A stretch of 64,000 bases of DNA from the NCBI RefSeq assembly GCF_963676685.1, contig NC_092355.1, forward strand, positions 56,641,613 through 56,705,612, written 5' to 3'. The position numbers and the translations under genes were made by a program. The stretch is from Mytilus edulis. Its lineage: Eukaryota; Mollusca; Bivalvia; Mytilida; Mytilidae. Below, one piece after another: positions 44,601 to 59,600 of the stretch (within the stretch, counting starts at the first letter, position 1; the number at the start of each line of letters is the position of its first letter). The notes beneath the pieces are model-generated. The model saw nothing but the letters and a program-made list of their open reading frames with translations, was not told the DNA's origin and ran no database searches.

Positions 44601-47600
44601 TGATTCTGGAAAGGGAGATAACTTCTTGATTCTGGAAATGATTTTTGAAATGGAGATAACTTCTTGATTCTGGAAAGGGAGATAACTTCTTGATTCTGGA
44701 GAGGGAGATAACTTCTTGATTCTGGAAAGGGAGATAACTTCTTGATTCTGGAAATGATTTTTGAAATGGAGATAACTTCTTGATTCTGGAAATGATTTTT
44801 GGAAAGGAGATAACTTCTTGATTGTAAAGGGCTTTGTGTTGATCACATTAAGAAATCAGATTAAATTATTTGATTTTCTTTTATTTATTCATAAATGATT
44901 GTATAGGGTAAATATATGTAAAAAATCAAAAAATCAAATGGATTTGGTCTTCTGTTTCTGTGCAATATTCCATCCAGTGAGTTCTCTACCAGAAACCATA
45001 TTTCTGTTTAGATATATCTCAACCATTTAAAATCAAATTCAATGTGCAATTTGAAAACAATAATGTATTACTTAGCCCCACAACATGCAAATAACTATTA
45101 AAGTAAGCTTGTCCTGTTGCAGTTGATATCCAACATCACATTGTGTGACAAGGTTCATGGTTTACTCATAAAACACTTAACCTTCAACTTGACTAAAGGT
45201 TAATGGCGTCAACCTAGGTATAGTAAAGATTTTATCAAAACCTTTTTTTAAACAAAAATGTTGAAACTAAAATTTGCTCAGGATTACATAAAATTCTAAT
45301 TGAAATGACTACTTGCAAGAAAATTGGTATATATACATGTATGTATGGTTTTCAAGTTCACTCGGTTTTTTATACAAGTGCAAGTGAGAAGTGCAAAATG
45401 GGCCTTACTGAAAACCATGTATAATTATAGTTTAAAGAGGTGTGTATGTTTGGGTACTTACACTTTTCTTTATAAACACAATAGATGTATTTATAGAATC
45501 AATTACACAATAGATGTATTTATAGAATCAATTAATACTTTCATTAATCATTAATCATTGATCACGTTTTTATCATATTTGGAAAGTGATTTTGATTTAT
45601 TTTTGCATATTTATTGTATTTAAGTGTTTTGTCAACTGGATCCATGTGAGTGAGAAGTAAAGGTTTCAACTTTGGTAATTCCGCTTTTCAAAATCTAAAG
45701 AATCATGAGTAATTTAAATGTTCATACCCCAAAATGAAAATAATGTCACACCATTGGTTGAATTTCCATTGTTTATGACAATGTTTTTTAAACCAATCCT
45801 GATGTTTTGGTGTACACTTTTGAAAGTATTACCCATGATGCATTAGATTCTGAAATGGTGAATTCTAATTGCACTCCACAATTTCCTTATTGTAGAATAC
45901 ATGGGGTTTTCCAAAGTTATAAATAGCGTTGGTGGTTATGAGCTGTAAACTTCATCTAAGGATGCCAACAATATAAAAATCATAAACAAAGCATGTTGGA
46001 GGGTACTATTACTAGCAATGCGTACAGCAGTTTTTAACAAGCCATAAAATAAATCCTGAATTTGACTCTAAAATTATATTCTGCTAAAGTTTTTCTTTTT
46101 TTATGAAATAGAAATGGATCCGATATGAATAAAATATAATCAGTAAATTAAATAGTCATTGGACTCATTAATTTGACTTGAAAAACTTTCGTTTTAAATT
46201 TGGTTATATTAAATAAACTAAAAACTCTACACAAATTATATACATTGACTCTTCACTGTGAAGGTAAATAATATAACTGATACCAGATGTAATTTTAGAG
46301 TCAAACCAGGTTTAATGTGAGCTACACTAGCGTATTGACGTGCTTTCACTCACCTTTTTCTGTTTAAACAGATTACAAAACTCATGATTAAGTATCCTAT
46401 CAATTAACAATTATAAAAAGTATCCATATTTACTTATTAATACTTAAAATGCTTAAATAAAGAAAAAATATACTTTTACTGAGTTTTTTCAAACTCTATT
46501 CATTTAAGTAAATGTGATGAAAAATATATATTCTATTCATATGCATAAATGTGAGGATTATATTATACACACATATCAACATATACATAAGCTACATGTA
46601 TTATAATTTTGTTAATATATATATGACATCACTAAAAATTTTGTCCTTAAACATAACTTTTACTCCAAAATGTATGATTAAGCTCTCATGAAGAAAAAAC
46701 TAAGCCATACCTATTCATATCTGTATTAGAATTTTGTTTGACCGATTCTTTACAATTCATTAATTCTCCAGCTAATGGATTCTCTTCTGTCCTGTACGGC
46801 CTTGGTCCTTTATAATTGCTACTTCTAAATATGTCATCATCCTGTTAAAAAAAATTATAAAGAGTTATTGCCCTTGTACAAACTCTTCAGTGATTGATCA
46901 TTAATAGTTGTTCTGCAATGGCTTGGTCATTTATTATTACTTCTCCTAAATATGTCACCATCTGTTAAAAAAATATATAGAGAGTTATTGCCCCTGTAAA
47001 AACTGAATGGATCCTCCTCTGTTGTGTTATCTATATGAAATGGTGGGGTGGGGTTATAACAGCTCTTCAACTACTATATTAGGTTTGGGATTTTCACAAA
47101 TATTTTGGGTTCTATAATTACCAACACAAGTTCTCATTATTGTGATACTCACCCGGTGGCATTATTTACTTTTAAATTAATAATATCTCACAATGTTTTC
47201 TGAATTTACGGAGTATAAATTGTGAAAACAGCTATATTACCCCAAGTCCTGAGGAAGCCCAAGCTGTTCTTGTATCTTTAGATGTCTCTGTTCGTCTGTG
47301 ACCTTTTGTTTCTTCTGATTTGGTTTGACCTTCAAAAAGGTCATCAAAACTGGTAGCTGAAACTTTGTTGTCTGCATTCCATCCTTGCTTTTGTCTACGT
47401 CCTTTTAACAAAAAAAAAAACAAAAAAAGTTTTAAAAATTGGCTTAATGAGAATTTACTAAAGGGACATTTCATCAATTTGTGCGTATAAGAGACTGATG
47501 AATTTATAAATGTTTCCATGAAGTACATTTTTTCTTCAGGCCAATATACCACAGAATTCTGATTTTATAAAATATTTTTATAGGACTGTGAAAATTAAAA

Positions 47601-50600
47601 ATTTCTTGATAGGCTAAAACTGAATTGAAAGTTTCTTATCTAAAGTCTGATTACAAAATAAACATTTTTGGCTACTCATTTTGTTGGTGTTTTTACTATC
47701 ACTGATATATCTAAATGCTTTACTTATCATGCTTATTGAACTTGCTGATAGAAAATCTTTTTCAAAATAATGAAAGGAACAGGCTTGCTGTAATTCATTA
47801 GCAGAAATAAGTGATTATCTCCCTTGACACATTTGGAAACAAACTTATTTTCATTGATTATTTATAATAAAGAATTGAATGCTTATTGATTTTGAAACTC
47901 TTGGTGGACAGCTTTGACAGAAGCCCATTTTGTATGAACCACCAGAAGTGTGTCATGATACTAGAAATGTGCCCATGATTATGGTTTTACAACCCTTTAA
48001 ATTTATTAAAAACAAGAGGTTTTAATTCTTATAAATTCATCATTTTATGCTGCAACCATACCATTACAAGTTAAACGAAGCTTTTGTTTATTTCCTTATA
48101 ATTACATTAGATGTATGTTTCATTATAATACTTGATCCTGATTGGTTAACTGCACATCACATGTTATTCCGTAAGCAATTGCATCACTCAATAAAACTTT
48201 TCATTCATGATAACACGTGGTCCCACAATAAAGTGCACAGGTGAATAAAATAAAAAATATATAAAATTCATGTTTTCATGATCATAGCTAAAAAAATGTA
48301 ATTATAAGTATTGAATGCTTCTTTTTGTAACTTCATAGGGTTGTAAAAGCGTTGACCGTGCGCACATTTTTAGAATGAAGAGCTTCCCCGCTTCATACAA
48401 AATGTACTTCGGTCAACGCTTTTACACCCCAATGAAGTTACAAAAAGAAGCATTCAATTCTTAAATAAGTATAAATGTTCTGATTTCATATAGTTATTTC
48501 ATATTAACTCCTTTCTAGCCAATTTGCAATAATCTATTTTCACATTTCTCTATTAACTCCGCTGATGACTACCCATATAATAGTAAATCACAAATCACAG
48601 TTTCAATAAGTCATCATGCGATAGTCACAAATATATAAATCACTCTCAAAAATTAGTTTGTTCATTAAGGAATGACTGTAATATTTTTTCTGTCTATGAA
48701 GAAATAACATAAAAAATTTGGTGCACACTGAATAACCACGTAGCGGGCTATTTGACAGTGTGCACCACATTTTTTATGTTATTTCGAATAAACAGAAACA
48801 AGAATGTGTCCAAAGTACACGGATGCCCCACTCGCACTATCATTTTCCATGTTCAATGGACCGTGAAATTGGATAAAAAATATAATTAGGCATTAAAATT
48901 AGAAAGATAATATCATAGGGAACATGTGTACTAAGTTTCAAGTTGATTGGACTTCAACTTCATCAAAAACTACCTTGACCAAAAACTTTAACCTGAAACT
49001 CGCACCTTCATTTTCTATGTTCAGTGGACCGTGAAATTGGGGTCAAAAGTTTAATTTGTCTTTAAAATTAGAAAGATCATATCATAAGGAACATATGTAC
49101 TAAGTTTAAAGTTGATTGGACTTCTGCTTCATCAAAAACTACCTTGACCAAAAACTTTAACCTGAAGCGGGACAGACGGACGAACGGACGAACGAACGGA
49201 CGGACGAACGGACGCACAGACCAGAAAACATAATGCCCCTCTACTATCGTAGGTGGGGCATAAAAATATTACAGTCATTTCTTATAATTTAATTCTAAAT
49301 TCAATTTTAAACCGTAGAAAACCATGAAAAAACGTTGATGATGTCACGGTCACATGACTAAATTATGTCTATGGGCTGATAACAAAATAACGTCAGCCAA
49401 TCAGAAGACGTTTTACATCCAAAATTAAATTATTAGTAAATGCAACTAGAAATAAACCTTTCAAACACCTATAATGCAAGTGCTACAGAAATGCTTAAGG
49501 TGGTACCCAACACCTTAACTAAAATTAATTTGGATAGTTTAATTTTCTTAAAATTTGGACAATGTATTTACTTTGACCCTTTGACAAAAATATAAAAAAT
49601 TCAAAAAATTTGAACCAACCGTTTAATCAGAAAAATTACACTGGTTATATAGCAGTTTGGCAAACACTTATTTTGATCATTGAGAAGCTTAATATTCCCT
49701 TAACAACACAATGTCATTTAAACGTTCTGCTGATTTTACAGAGTTATCTCCCTGTAGTGTTAGGTACCACCTTAATCAAGGATAACATGTCAGCATCACA
49801 TTAAAACACTCATATCTTTTTTCTGAATACAGACAAGCACGATTCTTTTTAAATATTATACAATGTTTATGTTAGAGAGACAGAAGGCATGTTAGACACC
49901 AATTCTCAGGACAAAATAAGCTGTAAAAAAACATAAAGCAACCCATTTCCAGATAAATATTTCCCATATATCCTTCTACCATTTTTTTGTTATTTTAATT
50001 TTGTTAGTGTACATTAAAAGTTATTCAGAATCTTCACAGGAAATGTGAACCCCTAATGAAACCCTATCTGAATGAAATGACTGAAATCATTTCTGTAAAA
50101 AAATAAAATAAAATAAAACACGAATGTTTGGTTTAGTACAAATAGCTTTTGGTTTTGGTCATGACTGGCAAATATGACCTTTTTTTTACCCTTGGCCCAC
50201 ATCGTCTGTGCTAAGATACGGAATAACTCCAACTCTTAATTATCAGTCTTTTCTAACTCTATGCTCATAGGGTTGTATTTCCCTTGTCCAGGTAACCAAT
50301 CATATTGCAAGATTAGCCTAGATATTCACTCAAGTACTATATTAAGATTACATATAAGTCATGTCTTCAAACTATAACAAAATCAAAATTTTGGAATTTT
50401 GAAGTAGCCTAAAATTTTTAATAATTCTGATACTTTTGATGCACATATAACCGTTGCAAGCATATAATTCAGTTAATTACGTTAGTACAATGAAAATCAA
50501 ATGAACCTATTAGAACGCAAAAACCTTAGACTTAAAAACTTTCAATGGATCAAATTATGTGTACTCTAGATTGATTATCAAATAAAGAGGTACAACTTAA

Positions 50601-53600
50601 GGAACTTTGTAAATATAAAATTGATTAACATTTAATCCAAAATTTGTAAAACTTCCATGATACAGTAAAACCCATCCATTATGATACAAATCATTCTTAT
50701 TTGAGTTTGCTTTTTTTTTCCCCTCTTTCTTTTTTACATTGGTTAGGAGGGCCAAAGATTATGAGCATCCAAATTTAAATGTAGCCATCAAAAAGATAAA
50801 TCCCTCATGCACTTTGTAGAAAATATTTGCAGGTCATGCAAATTGCATACCACCAATAACATACGGTCTGCATCAAGCAAGCAGGTCTGCACATGTACAT
50901 TACACATAGAGATATATACACGAATATATGTTTGATCCTGCGAACCTCATGCTTAAAATTTAAGGTTAACCTGGTGAAATTGGAGTCACTTTCAATAGAT
51001 CATCAAAGCTTAAAGGCAGTGACTCTGACATTGTTCTGGGTGAAGAATGAGTTTGCTTTACATGTGATCTAGGTGAGGACAATGTTTGTTGTGCTTGTGA
51101 TCTGGGTGATGAGGAGGTTTGTGCAGTATGTGGGCGAGCACTATGCACTCTATTAGACTTTGGAGAAGTAGTTGCTGAAAGAAATGTTAACAGAAACACG
51201 ATTAACAAATTAAATAAAGTGTTAGGCCCCTTATTCCTTTAGTGTAGGGGTATAAACCTTTGAATATTGACTGAACAGTGAGCATTCATAATAAGGTCAT
51301 TTTAAACGAGCTACACAGATTTAGCACAAAATGTTTTCAATTGTGATATATGTAAAGAATGAAAATATTTTTTCTAACAACGAAATTATATAACTGATTT
51401 GATTAACCTAAATTCAACACATTCAATGTAATCTCAAATTTTTGAATTTTATTTTTTCCATTGTTTGAATACATGGCAAATGAGAAGTCAAAATTTTTTT
51501 TCAAACTGTATTTTTCACAAATTGTATGTCCTTCAAACGTAGTTAAGATATACCTGGTCTTGCATGTTCTGGTTCATCTGGACTCTTTGGCTTAGGTTTT
51601 TTACTGTGTGTCAACCATGGCTTATTATAACCTCTATCATCTATACAATTAAAAGACAATAATAAAGAAACCAAATAAACATATAATTAATTAAGGGGGA
51701 TTTAAATAACTGATAGAGTTACAAAGTTGGTATGCCTTCTTTCCATTACAGTTGTTGTCATGGTTGTGTAGGACAACAAAGCAAGAAAAATAAAATTTTG
51801 ACCAGTAAAATGAGATTTTTCCTGAATGACTGATCGAATGTTGTATATTTTTGGTGGGATTTTTAGAATAAATTAATAAAGCTATAAAACCAGGCTTATT
51901 TTACCAATTCTATAAAATGTCTGTAACAAGTCAGGAATATCAATAAGACAGTTATTATCCATTCTTTTGATGTGTTAAATGCTTAATGCAATACAAATTT
52001 TCTAAAGGCACCACGGGTAAAATATCACGTTGTGATTGGTTTAACTCCGTCACATGGTGACCCCCTATGAGACCGTATGGGGTTAGTGAATTCCATAGGG
52101 GGTTCATGACGCGTTAATGTTGATTCATCTATTAATGTTGTTGTGTACGTTTCATTGCTTATTTTTCAACATATACGTTTATCTACCGACCCCTACGGAT
52201 CCATAGAGGGTGCATAAAATCCATAGGGGATTCGGCCTCCAGCCTCACCCCCTATGAATTTTACTAACCCTCTATGGATCTGTAGGGGGTCAGTAGCAAA
52301 CCATATAACTTATAGTATCATGTGTATGCAGACTTTGGCAAAACTATGAAATCAATTATCCATGAAAAACACAATTGTTTCTCAATCCACGAAAACTGGT
52401 ACCCATGAAAATAAATAAATCTACATAGAAAGATTTTTACAATGTTCCTCCAGGTTAATTGATGAAAGAAGATGAATAACAAAATTAACACATTTTACCT
52501 GTTCCTGATGCTGCCCAGGTGTTGGATTTTCTGCTGGGTTCTGGACTCTTTGTTCTTCTTCCTATAAGATATCATATAATACGGAGACAATTAATGTTGG
52601 TTGCCGGAAATAAATGAAATATTTTTAGGTGACATACATGTCATGCATGTATTAGGTACCAGTGTAATTAAATATACATTATATAGCATGTATAGGAAGA
52701 TGTAATTTGGTATGAGTACCAATGAGACAACTCTCCACAAGTAACAATTTATAAAAGTAAACCAGTATAAGTCAAGGTAATGTGTGCATTATAACATACA
52801 ATGTATTGCCATAACTTTTTTTCTAAAGTCTAACATTTGGGATTCAATTGCACAGATCAAAGCTGTAGTACACCAGTACACCAATACTTTAGTTTTGGAG
52901 TCTTTTGTAAAAAAAAGTTCATGTGTCAAATTTATTCTGTTTAAATTGCTTAAAGTATAACCATGATGACTGTGAAGACAGAACATACATTGCTTTTCCA
53001 GTAAAGTGTCCGTATTTGCCTGTCCCAAGTCAGGTTGTGGTTTGTTGCTGAGTTACATATTTGTTTTTCGTTCATTTTTTGTACATGAATTAGGCCATTA
53101 GATTTTCTCGTTGGAATTGTTTTACATTTGTCTTTGTAGGGCCTTTTATTGTTGACTATGCTGTAACATTGTGTAAGAGCTTTGATAATTGTTGAAGACT
53201 GTACTGTGCCCTTTAGTTGTTAATTTCTGTGTCATTTGGTCTCTTGTGAAGAGTTGTCTCATTGCATTGGCAATCATACATTGTACCACATCTTCTTTTT
53301 TTTTATATCATATTACAATTACAGATTATGTTCAGGTGCTCCTATAAGAATGTCCCATAAGTCCAGTAAGAATTTCCAAATGCTCCACTAAAATGGTCAT
53401 TGTCATGTGTTCCACATAGAATGTCCTGGTTTTACTCTAAGAAAGTCCTAGTGTTCCACTAAGAACGTCCAGGTGTTCCTCTAAAAATGTCCAGGTGTTC
53501 CACTAAGATGGTCATTGTCATGTGTTCCACATAGAATGTCCTGGTGTTACTATAAGAAAGTCATAGTGTTCCTCTAAGAAAGTGTTGGTGTTTCACTAAG

Positions 53601-56600
53601 AAGGTGTTAATGTTTCACTAAGAATGTCCTAGTGTTCCTTTAATAATGTCCTGGTATTCCTCTAAGAATGCCCTGGTGTTCCTCTAATAATGTAATAGTG
53701 TTCCACTAGACATTTGCGAAAACTGTCATGCACCTACGATTAGGATTACAGTTACACTTACAGGTAGCATTTAAATGTTGGGCATTCTCAAAGTGTAAAA
53801 ATTAACCGTCGATCCAAAACAATGTAACGATTGTGATGTTTTTCTGTAGTTGAACAACTATTTTTTCTAATATATCGAAGTATGATAGAATGAAATAACA
53901 TTATTTCAAAAATAAAGGATGGGTCTGGTAAGGACCGATTTTGGCCTCAAATTTCAGGTTCATCTGACGAAAGATTTTGACAACTTTTCAACACTTAAGT
54001 GCCTGTCTCATTTGATTCATTTAGTTTATTTGAAAGATTTTAACGAATTAAGTCATTAAAAACTATCTGATTCAAGCTCAAATATGAAAAATCTACCAAC
54101 TATGCCGAAAAATGTCACTTTTCGGATGGTTTTTGTCAAAAATGAAAGTGGCCGCATTGGTTCATGATATCCTCAACCTTTATATATGTTATGTATTATC
54201 ATCAAATACAACTTACATTTCAATATTAAGGATGAACACGAATGCGGCCACTTTTGTTTTACACGGAAACCGTCTAAAATTTAACTAAAATGCTAAAATT
54301 GTGAAGATTTCAGTAATTTAGCATGACTTAATGGTGCTAGTACCCGATATATGTGCATTGTATTGTCAAAAACAGCCCATACTTATGTAGCAGAAGCATT
54401 ATACTGTCCAATAAATAACTAACAGTTTACATTTTAACAATTTTGTAACTGCTATATTTTCAGGGGTTAAAAAATCCACTAGCCTGACGCCCGGGACTAG
54501 AGCATTTACGCATCGGGCAATCAAAATATGTAACCCAATATGCCCGACGGACTAGTAACTAAAAATTTTTGACGTTACCAAAATAAAAAGGAAGAAAGTG
54601 GAAATCCTTTCATCACTATTCTATCTTAGCCAATCAGATTCAATTACAATTTACGTCATCTGGGATTCCAAGAATTTGAACTGGTTTGTACACTCATGTT
54701 TTTTTACATATTTCTTTTAAATAGAACAAATAACTCTGGGTGGTCCGGTATCATGTATTGATCGCAATTCGAAATATTGATTTCTAATACCATGACCTGT
54801 GGTTTTGTACATTTATTTGATTGCTTAATGCTTATGCCGAGATTTTTCAATTAACCGTACTGGGGGTATGGAGAATTGATCATCTTGGCGCGGACAGCTG
54901 TTTAGCACGAAACCATGCAACAAAATATTTCTAAATATTTTAGTACAGGCACCCACGGAACTTCGTCAGTTTCAAAACAAAAACTGGAGATGAAGAGGCT
55001 AGGGTAACGAGGCTGAAAATTCATCCCCCAAATACTCCAAATACGACCGAAAAAAGCAGGGGGAAACAAATTACAGATTGATTCCCCTTGGCAAGGTCGG
55101 CTGTTGGTGATGAAGAGAAAAAAAACAGAGACGATGCTCTGAATATTTCCGTTATTTCCCCAAGCACGCCAACAAAAAGCCTGCTTTATATGTGGGAACA
55201 ACTAAGTTAGGTTAAGCACCAACAGAATAAACAGCAGATCAACAAAGAATATTAAATACAGGGTATAATATCGCTTTACTTTCTTTATTTCAAATGAAAC
55301 AGTTTGAAGAGTATCCTCTGAACAATATTTTTGCTAGTTTTCGCATACTAACCATTGCATTTAAAGTACCCTGTTTCACAGGAAAAGTCTATTGCTCCTG
55401 TTGATGATATATATGTCATACATCTATCTACACCTTCGGTCCTTAAAAATCCTTGTCTTCGAATACTCGGCTTTGTGCGATCCTGATGGTTTTGAATCTG
55501 TTTTGTTGGTTTGTTTTTGTATTTTGATATGACCCCTTGTTTTTGTCATCTGTAATCGTAAGTCTAAAGTGAAATCCTAGGTACAGACGTAGTTTCCGCA
55601 AATGTCTACTAAGAACGTCCGGCTGTTCCTCTAATAACGTCCAGGTGTTCCACTAAGAATGTCCAATTGCTCCACTAAGATGGTCATTGTCATGTGTTTC
55701 ACATTGAATGTCCTGGTGTTACTTTAAGAATGACATAACGTTCCACTAACATGACTAAGAGGGTCCTGGTAAACCACTAAGAATGTTCTGAAGTTCTAAT
55801 TTAAATTAGAATAAAAATGTAGCATATTATTTGCTTTGTATTTACTTACCCAATCTTTCAGGAGAACTTTTCCTCACAGCACCAAGTCTGATATCCTGAA
55901 AATTAAAGTATCAATCTATATAATAATAATAAAACAAGTGTCTAACTTTTCTGACTACATTTTGCAAGTACATCCGAAGTCCTTATGATAGCTGGTATCA
56001 TATATGTCATCATTTTATTATTTGGCATGAAATAAACTACATTTACAATAATTTTAAAGAAGACATCTTTTTTAGGCAGAAATATAAATTAATGTACTTT
56101 GAATACAGGTACTATCAATTGGTTCAAACTGTTCGTTTTACCTGAGGTAAGCTTCATGAAGTTGTTTATTGTTTATTGTAGTTTATCACACTTGTTTTTC
56201 GTTTATTATTTTGTACAGAAATCAGACTTTTCATTTGAACTGTTTTTCATTTGTCATGTTTAGGCTTTTCAAACATGTAGTTTGGTTATACATGTTATAT
56301 GTAGCATGGGTTATCATTGAAGGTTGCTCAGTGATTTATGGTTGCTAACTTCTATGTCTATGACAGAAAGTTGTCTCATAATCTGGTAATACCGGATCTT
56401 CTAATTTTTCAAAAGTATAAAATTCCACTCAAGCTGGTGATAGCGGCCATCTTAAACTTGCAGAAAGGTGAGATTTTGTTTTAGCTCTGTGTTAAGGTCT
56501 CACTGTGATTTTGAGATGAAGAACAGCAATAAAAGCTGTTCCTTTGCAATTTGTGTGTTTTTTTTGTTGTTGTTGCTGCACATGTATTGATTTTGTGTCA

Positions 56601-59600
56601 TGGATGGATACCCATATATCCTTTGTTTTTCTATTTAACACGAGATAAATTTACTTACAGCAGGTATATCCAGTCCAGCCTTTCTGTATAAAACTTTAAT
56701 CAGATAGAGATAAGGATCTTCTGGCTGTTCATGTAACACCTTGTTCATCATTTCCTACAACAACATGGTAAATAACTTAAGCTTATAGTAATACAAAATC
56801 ACTGACTAGTAAGATAAAGCGTAGGCAATAAAAAGAATATATGTTTGTTTGCCCTAACCCTACCTACCTCAACTTTTTTTTTTGTCATGATGTGAAAATA
56901 TTTTTTTTTTAATCCGATTGGTATGAAGACTTTAAAAAAGCGTCCAACACTTTAATTTAAATTGTCTTTTTGTCTAAAAACAAAGAAAATGCCTAACTAG
57001 TAACTACCTATAGCTACCCACCATACATACACTGTCTGCCTTTGGGAAAAGTTTGGGCAAACCAAAGTAATTTTAAGTGTGGCCTTACATGCCTAGGCAG
57101 GGGTCGAAATTAGCACTGGTCTGGTGGTCCGAGACCAGTAGAATTTACGTCCGACCAGTAGATTTTGCTAGCTGATGGTCCGACAGACCAGTAGAAATTG
57201 TTGATAAAAATCACTGATTGCAACACAATCTCAGTTAATTAACAACAAAAAAATACCTGCGAAACAAATTCCACTGTACAGGGATGTTATTATTTATATT
57301 AGTGTTTGTCGAATGAATGTCATTATTTAGGACCAGTAGATTTGGTGCCGGACCAGTACTGCAGTAGATTTACGGTTCACTGGTCCGGCTGGCCAGTACA
57401 CAAAAAAGCTTAAATTCCACCCCTGTGCCTAGGTATAATTTTTTATCAATTGATTGAAGACATACACGTTAGATAAGGACTTGATAAAAAAAAAACATAT
57501 GTCACTAGACCAGTGACCTCTGAAAGATTATGTGCATTTATTAAATGTTCATGTCCATATATATAATGATATACATTTCTGACAAGAATAAGTCTTTAAC
57601 ATCAAACCTTTTCCTGAATTGCAGATCTTTGATTGTTTCGTTTATATAGGGTTAAAAGCTTTCCAAGTTGTTCCGGCCCCACGTCGATCCGTCCCAACAT
57701 CTATCTGGCCCCATATTTAAAGTTGATCAGATCCCAATAAAATAATATATTTATAGGTAATAACAAGAATGTGTCCATAGTACACGGATGCCCCACTCGC
57801 ACTATCATTTTCTATGTTCAGTGGACCGTGAAATTGGGGTCAAAACTTTAATTTGGAATTAAAATTAGAAAGATCATATCATAGGGAACATGTGTAATAA
57901 GTTTCAAGTTGATGTAACTTTAACTTCATCAAAATCACCTTGACCAAAAACTTAAATCTGAACTTCGCACTATCATTTTCTACGTTCAGTGGACCATGAA
58001 ATTGGGGTCAAAACTATAATTTGGCATTAAAATTAGAAAGATCATATCATCGGGAACATGTGTACTAAGTTTCAAGTTGATTTGACTTCATCAAAAACTA
58101 CCTTGACCAAAAACTTTAACCTGAAGCGAACGGACACACGGACGGAGGCACAGACCAGAAAACATAATGCCCCTCTACTATCGTAGGTGGGGCATAAAAA
58201 GGAAGATATATATTGTAATTCATAAAAAAATTTAATGTTTTAAAGCTGTACCGTAAAAAAATCATCAATCATGTCAATACATGTATTTATCAACTATCGC
58301 CATTTGTATGTTTGAATGTTTATCATGTTAATTGTGTATATACTAGTAATATATTTTGGTTTTTTTGTATGAATATTTACTGTATACATGTATTTTTGTT
58401 TGAGCACCTCAATGAAAATTAAATTGTTCTAATTGAGTCACCCTTTTAAACATGTTAAGCGTTAAGTAAAGAATTTATATTATTATTAACATGATTATGG
58501 AAAATAACTTCATTTTAATATGCAAACATGATACACAATTACAATCATTTTCGTATCATTCAAAATAATGTTGTCAATCATGGATACTTATGTAACAGTA
58601 AATTTGGTCCGGTAGTAAAATGTGTCCGCCAGACATTTTTTCCTAGTTAATCAAGTCCATGTCCATGATTTTACTAGGAAAAGAAGTCCTAGGATAAATG
58701 TTCCTAGGAAAATAAGTCCATAGCTAGTAAAATATGTCTAGTACTCATTATCCTAGGAAAAATTGTCCCAAGACTTGTTTTTTTATTAGTTTTCCTGTTT
58801 ATAAAAATCATTCAAAATGGGGGAAAAAATCTTTGTTAATTGGAAAGTGTCATTATGTTTCCTATTAAAATAAACAGCATGAACAGTCAGGGGACTTACT
58901 TAAACAAGTGATTTTCTAAATCACTGATTCAAGTAACATTATTTCCATAATGGTTGGAAGTTGGAGTTGTCTTTCTTTAATAATCACCTATTTAAGTAGT
59001 ACAAATCAATCACTAGAAGAAGTGATTTAATTTTATTGTAGCTTTAAATATAGAATACTAATGATCCAGGGACTAATTATGTTTCTAAACTTATCAGAAC
59101 CAACATCTGTGTTGTCTAGGATGACCAGGTCATTTCAGGTGATGACCTTGTACTGATTCCAGGATAATGACATAAAAATCACTTGTTTAAGTATCAGACC
59201 TCAATTTCCTTCCCAAAAATCACTTCTTTAAGTATTATTCTTTTAATAACCCCCACTAATTTCAACAACCCCGAACAGTGAAATTTTTATCGCGAACAGT
59301 AGAATTTTATTACATAATCTGAAAGATGAAACCTTGAACTTCACAGGAAAAATACTCCTACTGCTGTGAAAAATCTTTTAAGAAAGTATCAGTTCATTAT
59401 GTAAAGCTATTATTATAGCATTTTTTCAACTAAAATAGAATTTTCAGCTGAATGATAGCATCAAAGGCATAAACCTTGCTCCTTAAAAGAAGCAAAAAGT
59501 TCATATTTTTTAATTTTACTAATTAAAAGATATTATTTAAACCTATGTGTTTAAAATTTTAAAAAAACTACAAAATCCCAATTTGTGACAAAACCTCAAA

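Noticed and set aside
44508-44846. 112-codon minus-strand frame with repeated KKLSPFPESRSYL
   Set aside because: Produced by the 26-bp minisatellite, which is open in every frame; inside an intron.
46045-46312. Inverted pair TTTGACTCTAAAATTAT / GTAATTTTAGAGTCAAA
   Set aside because: Only about 15 bp match over 240 bp; too little to define an element.
52010-52320. CCCTATGGATC-type motifs on both strands
   Set aside because: Short motifs recur, but no clear ends, duplication or coding sequence; left unclassified.
54902-55201. 99-codon minus-strand frame
   Set aside because: Inside the 1.9-kb transposable element; the opposite strand looks more like a transposase start, and neither is complete.
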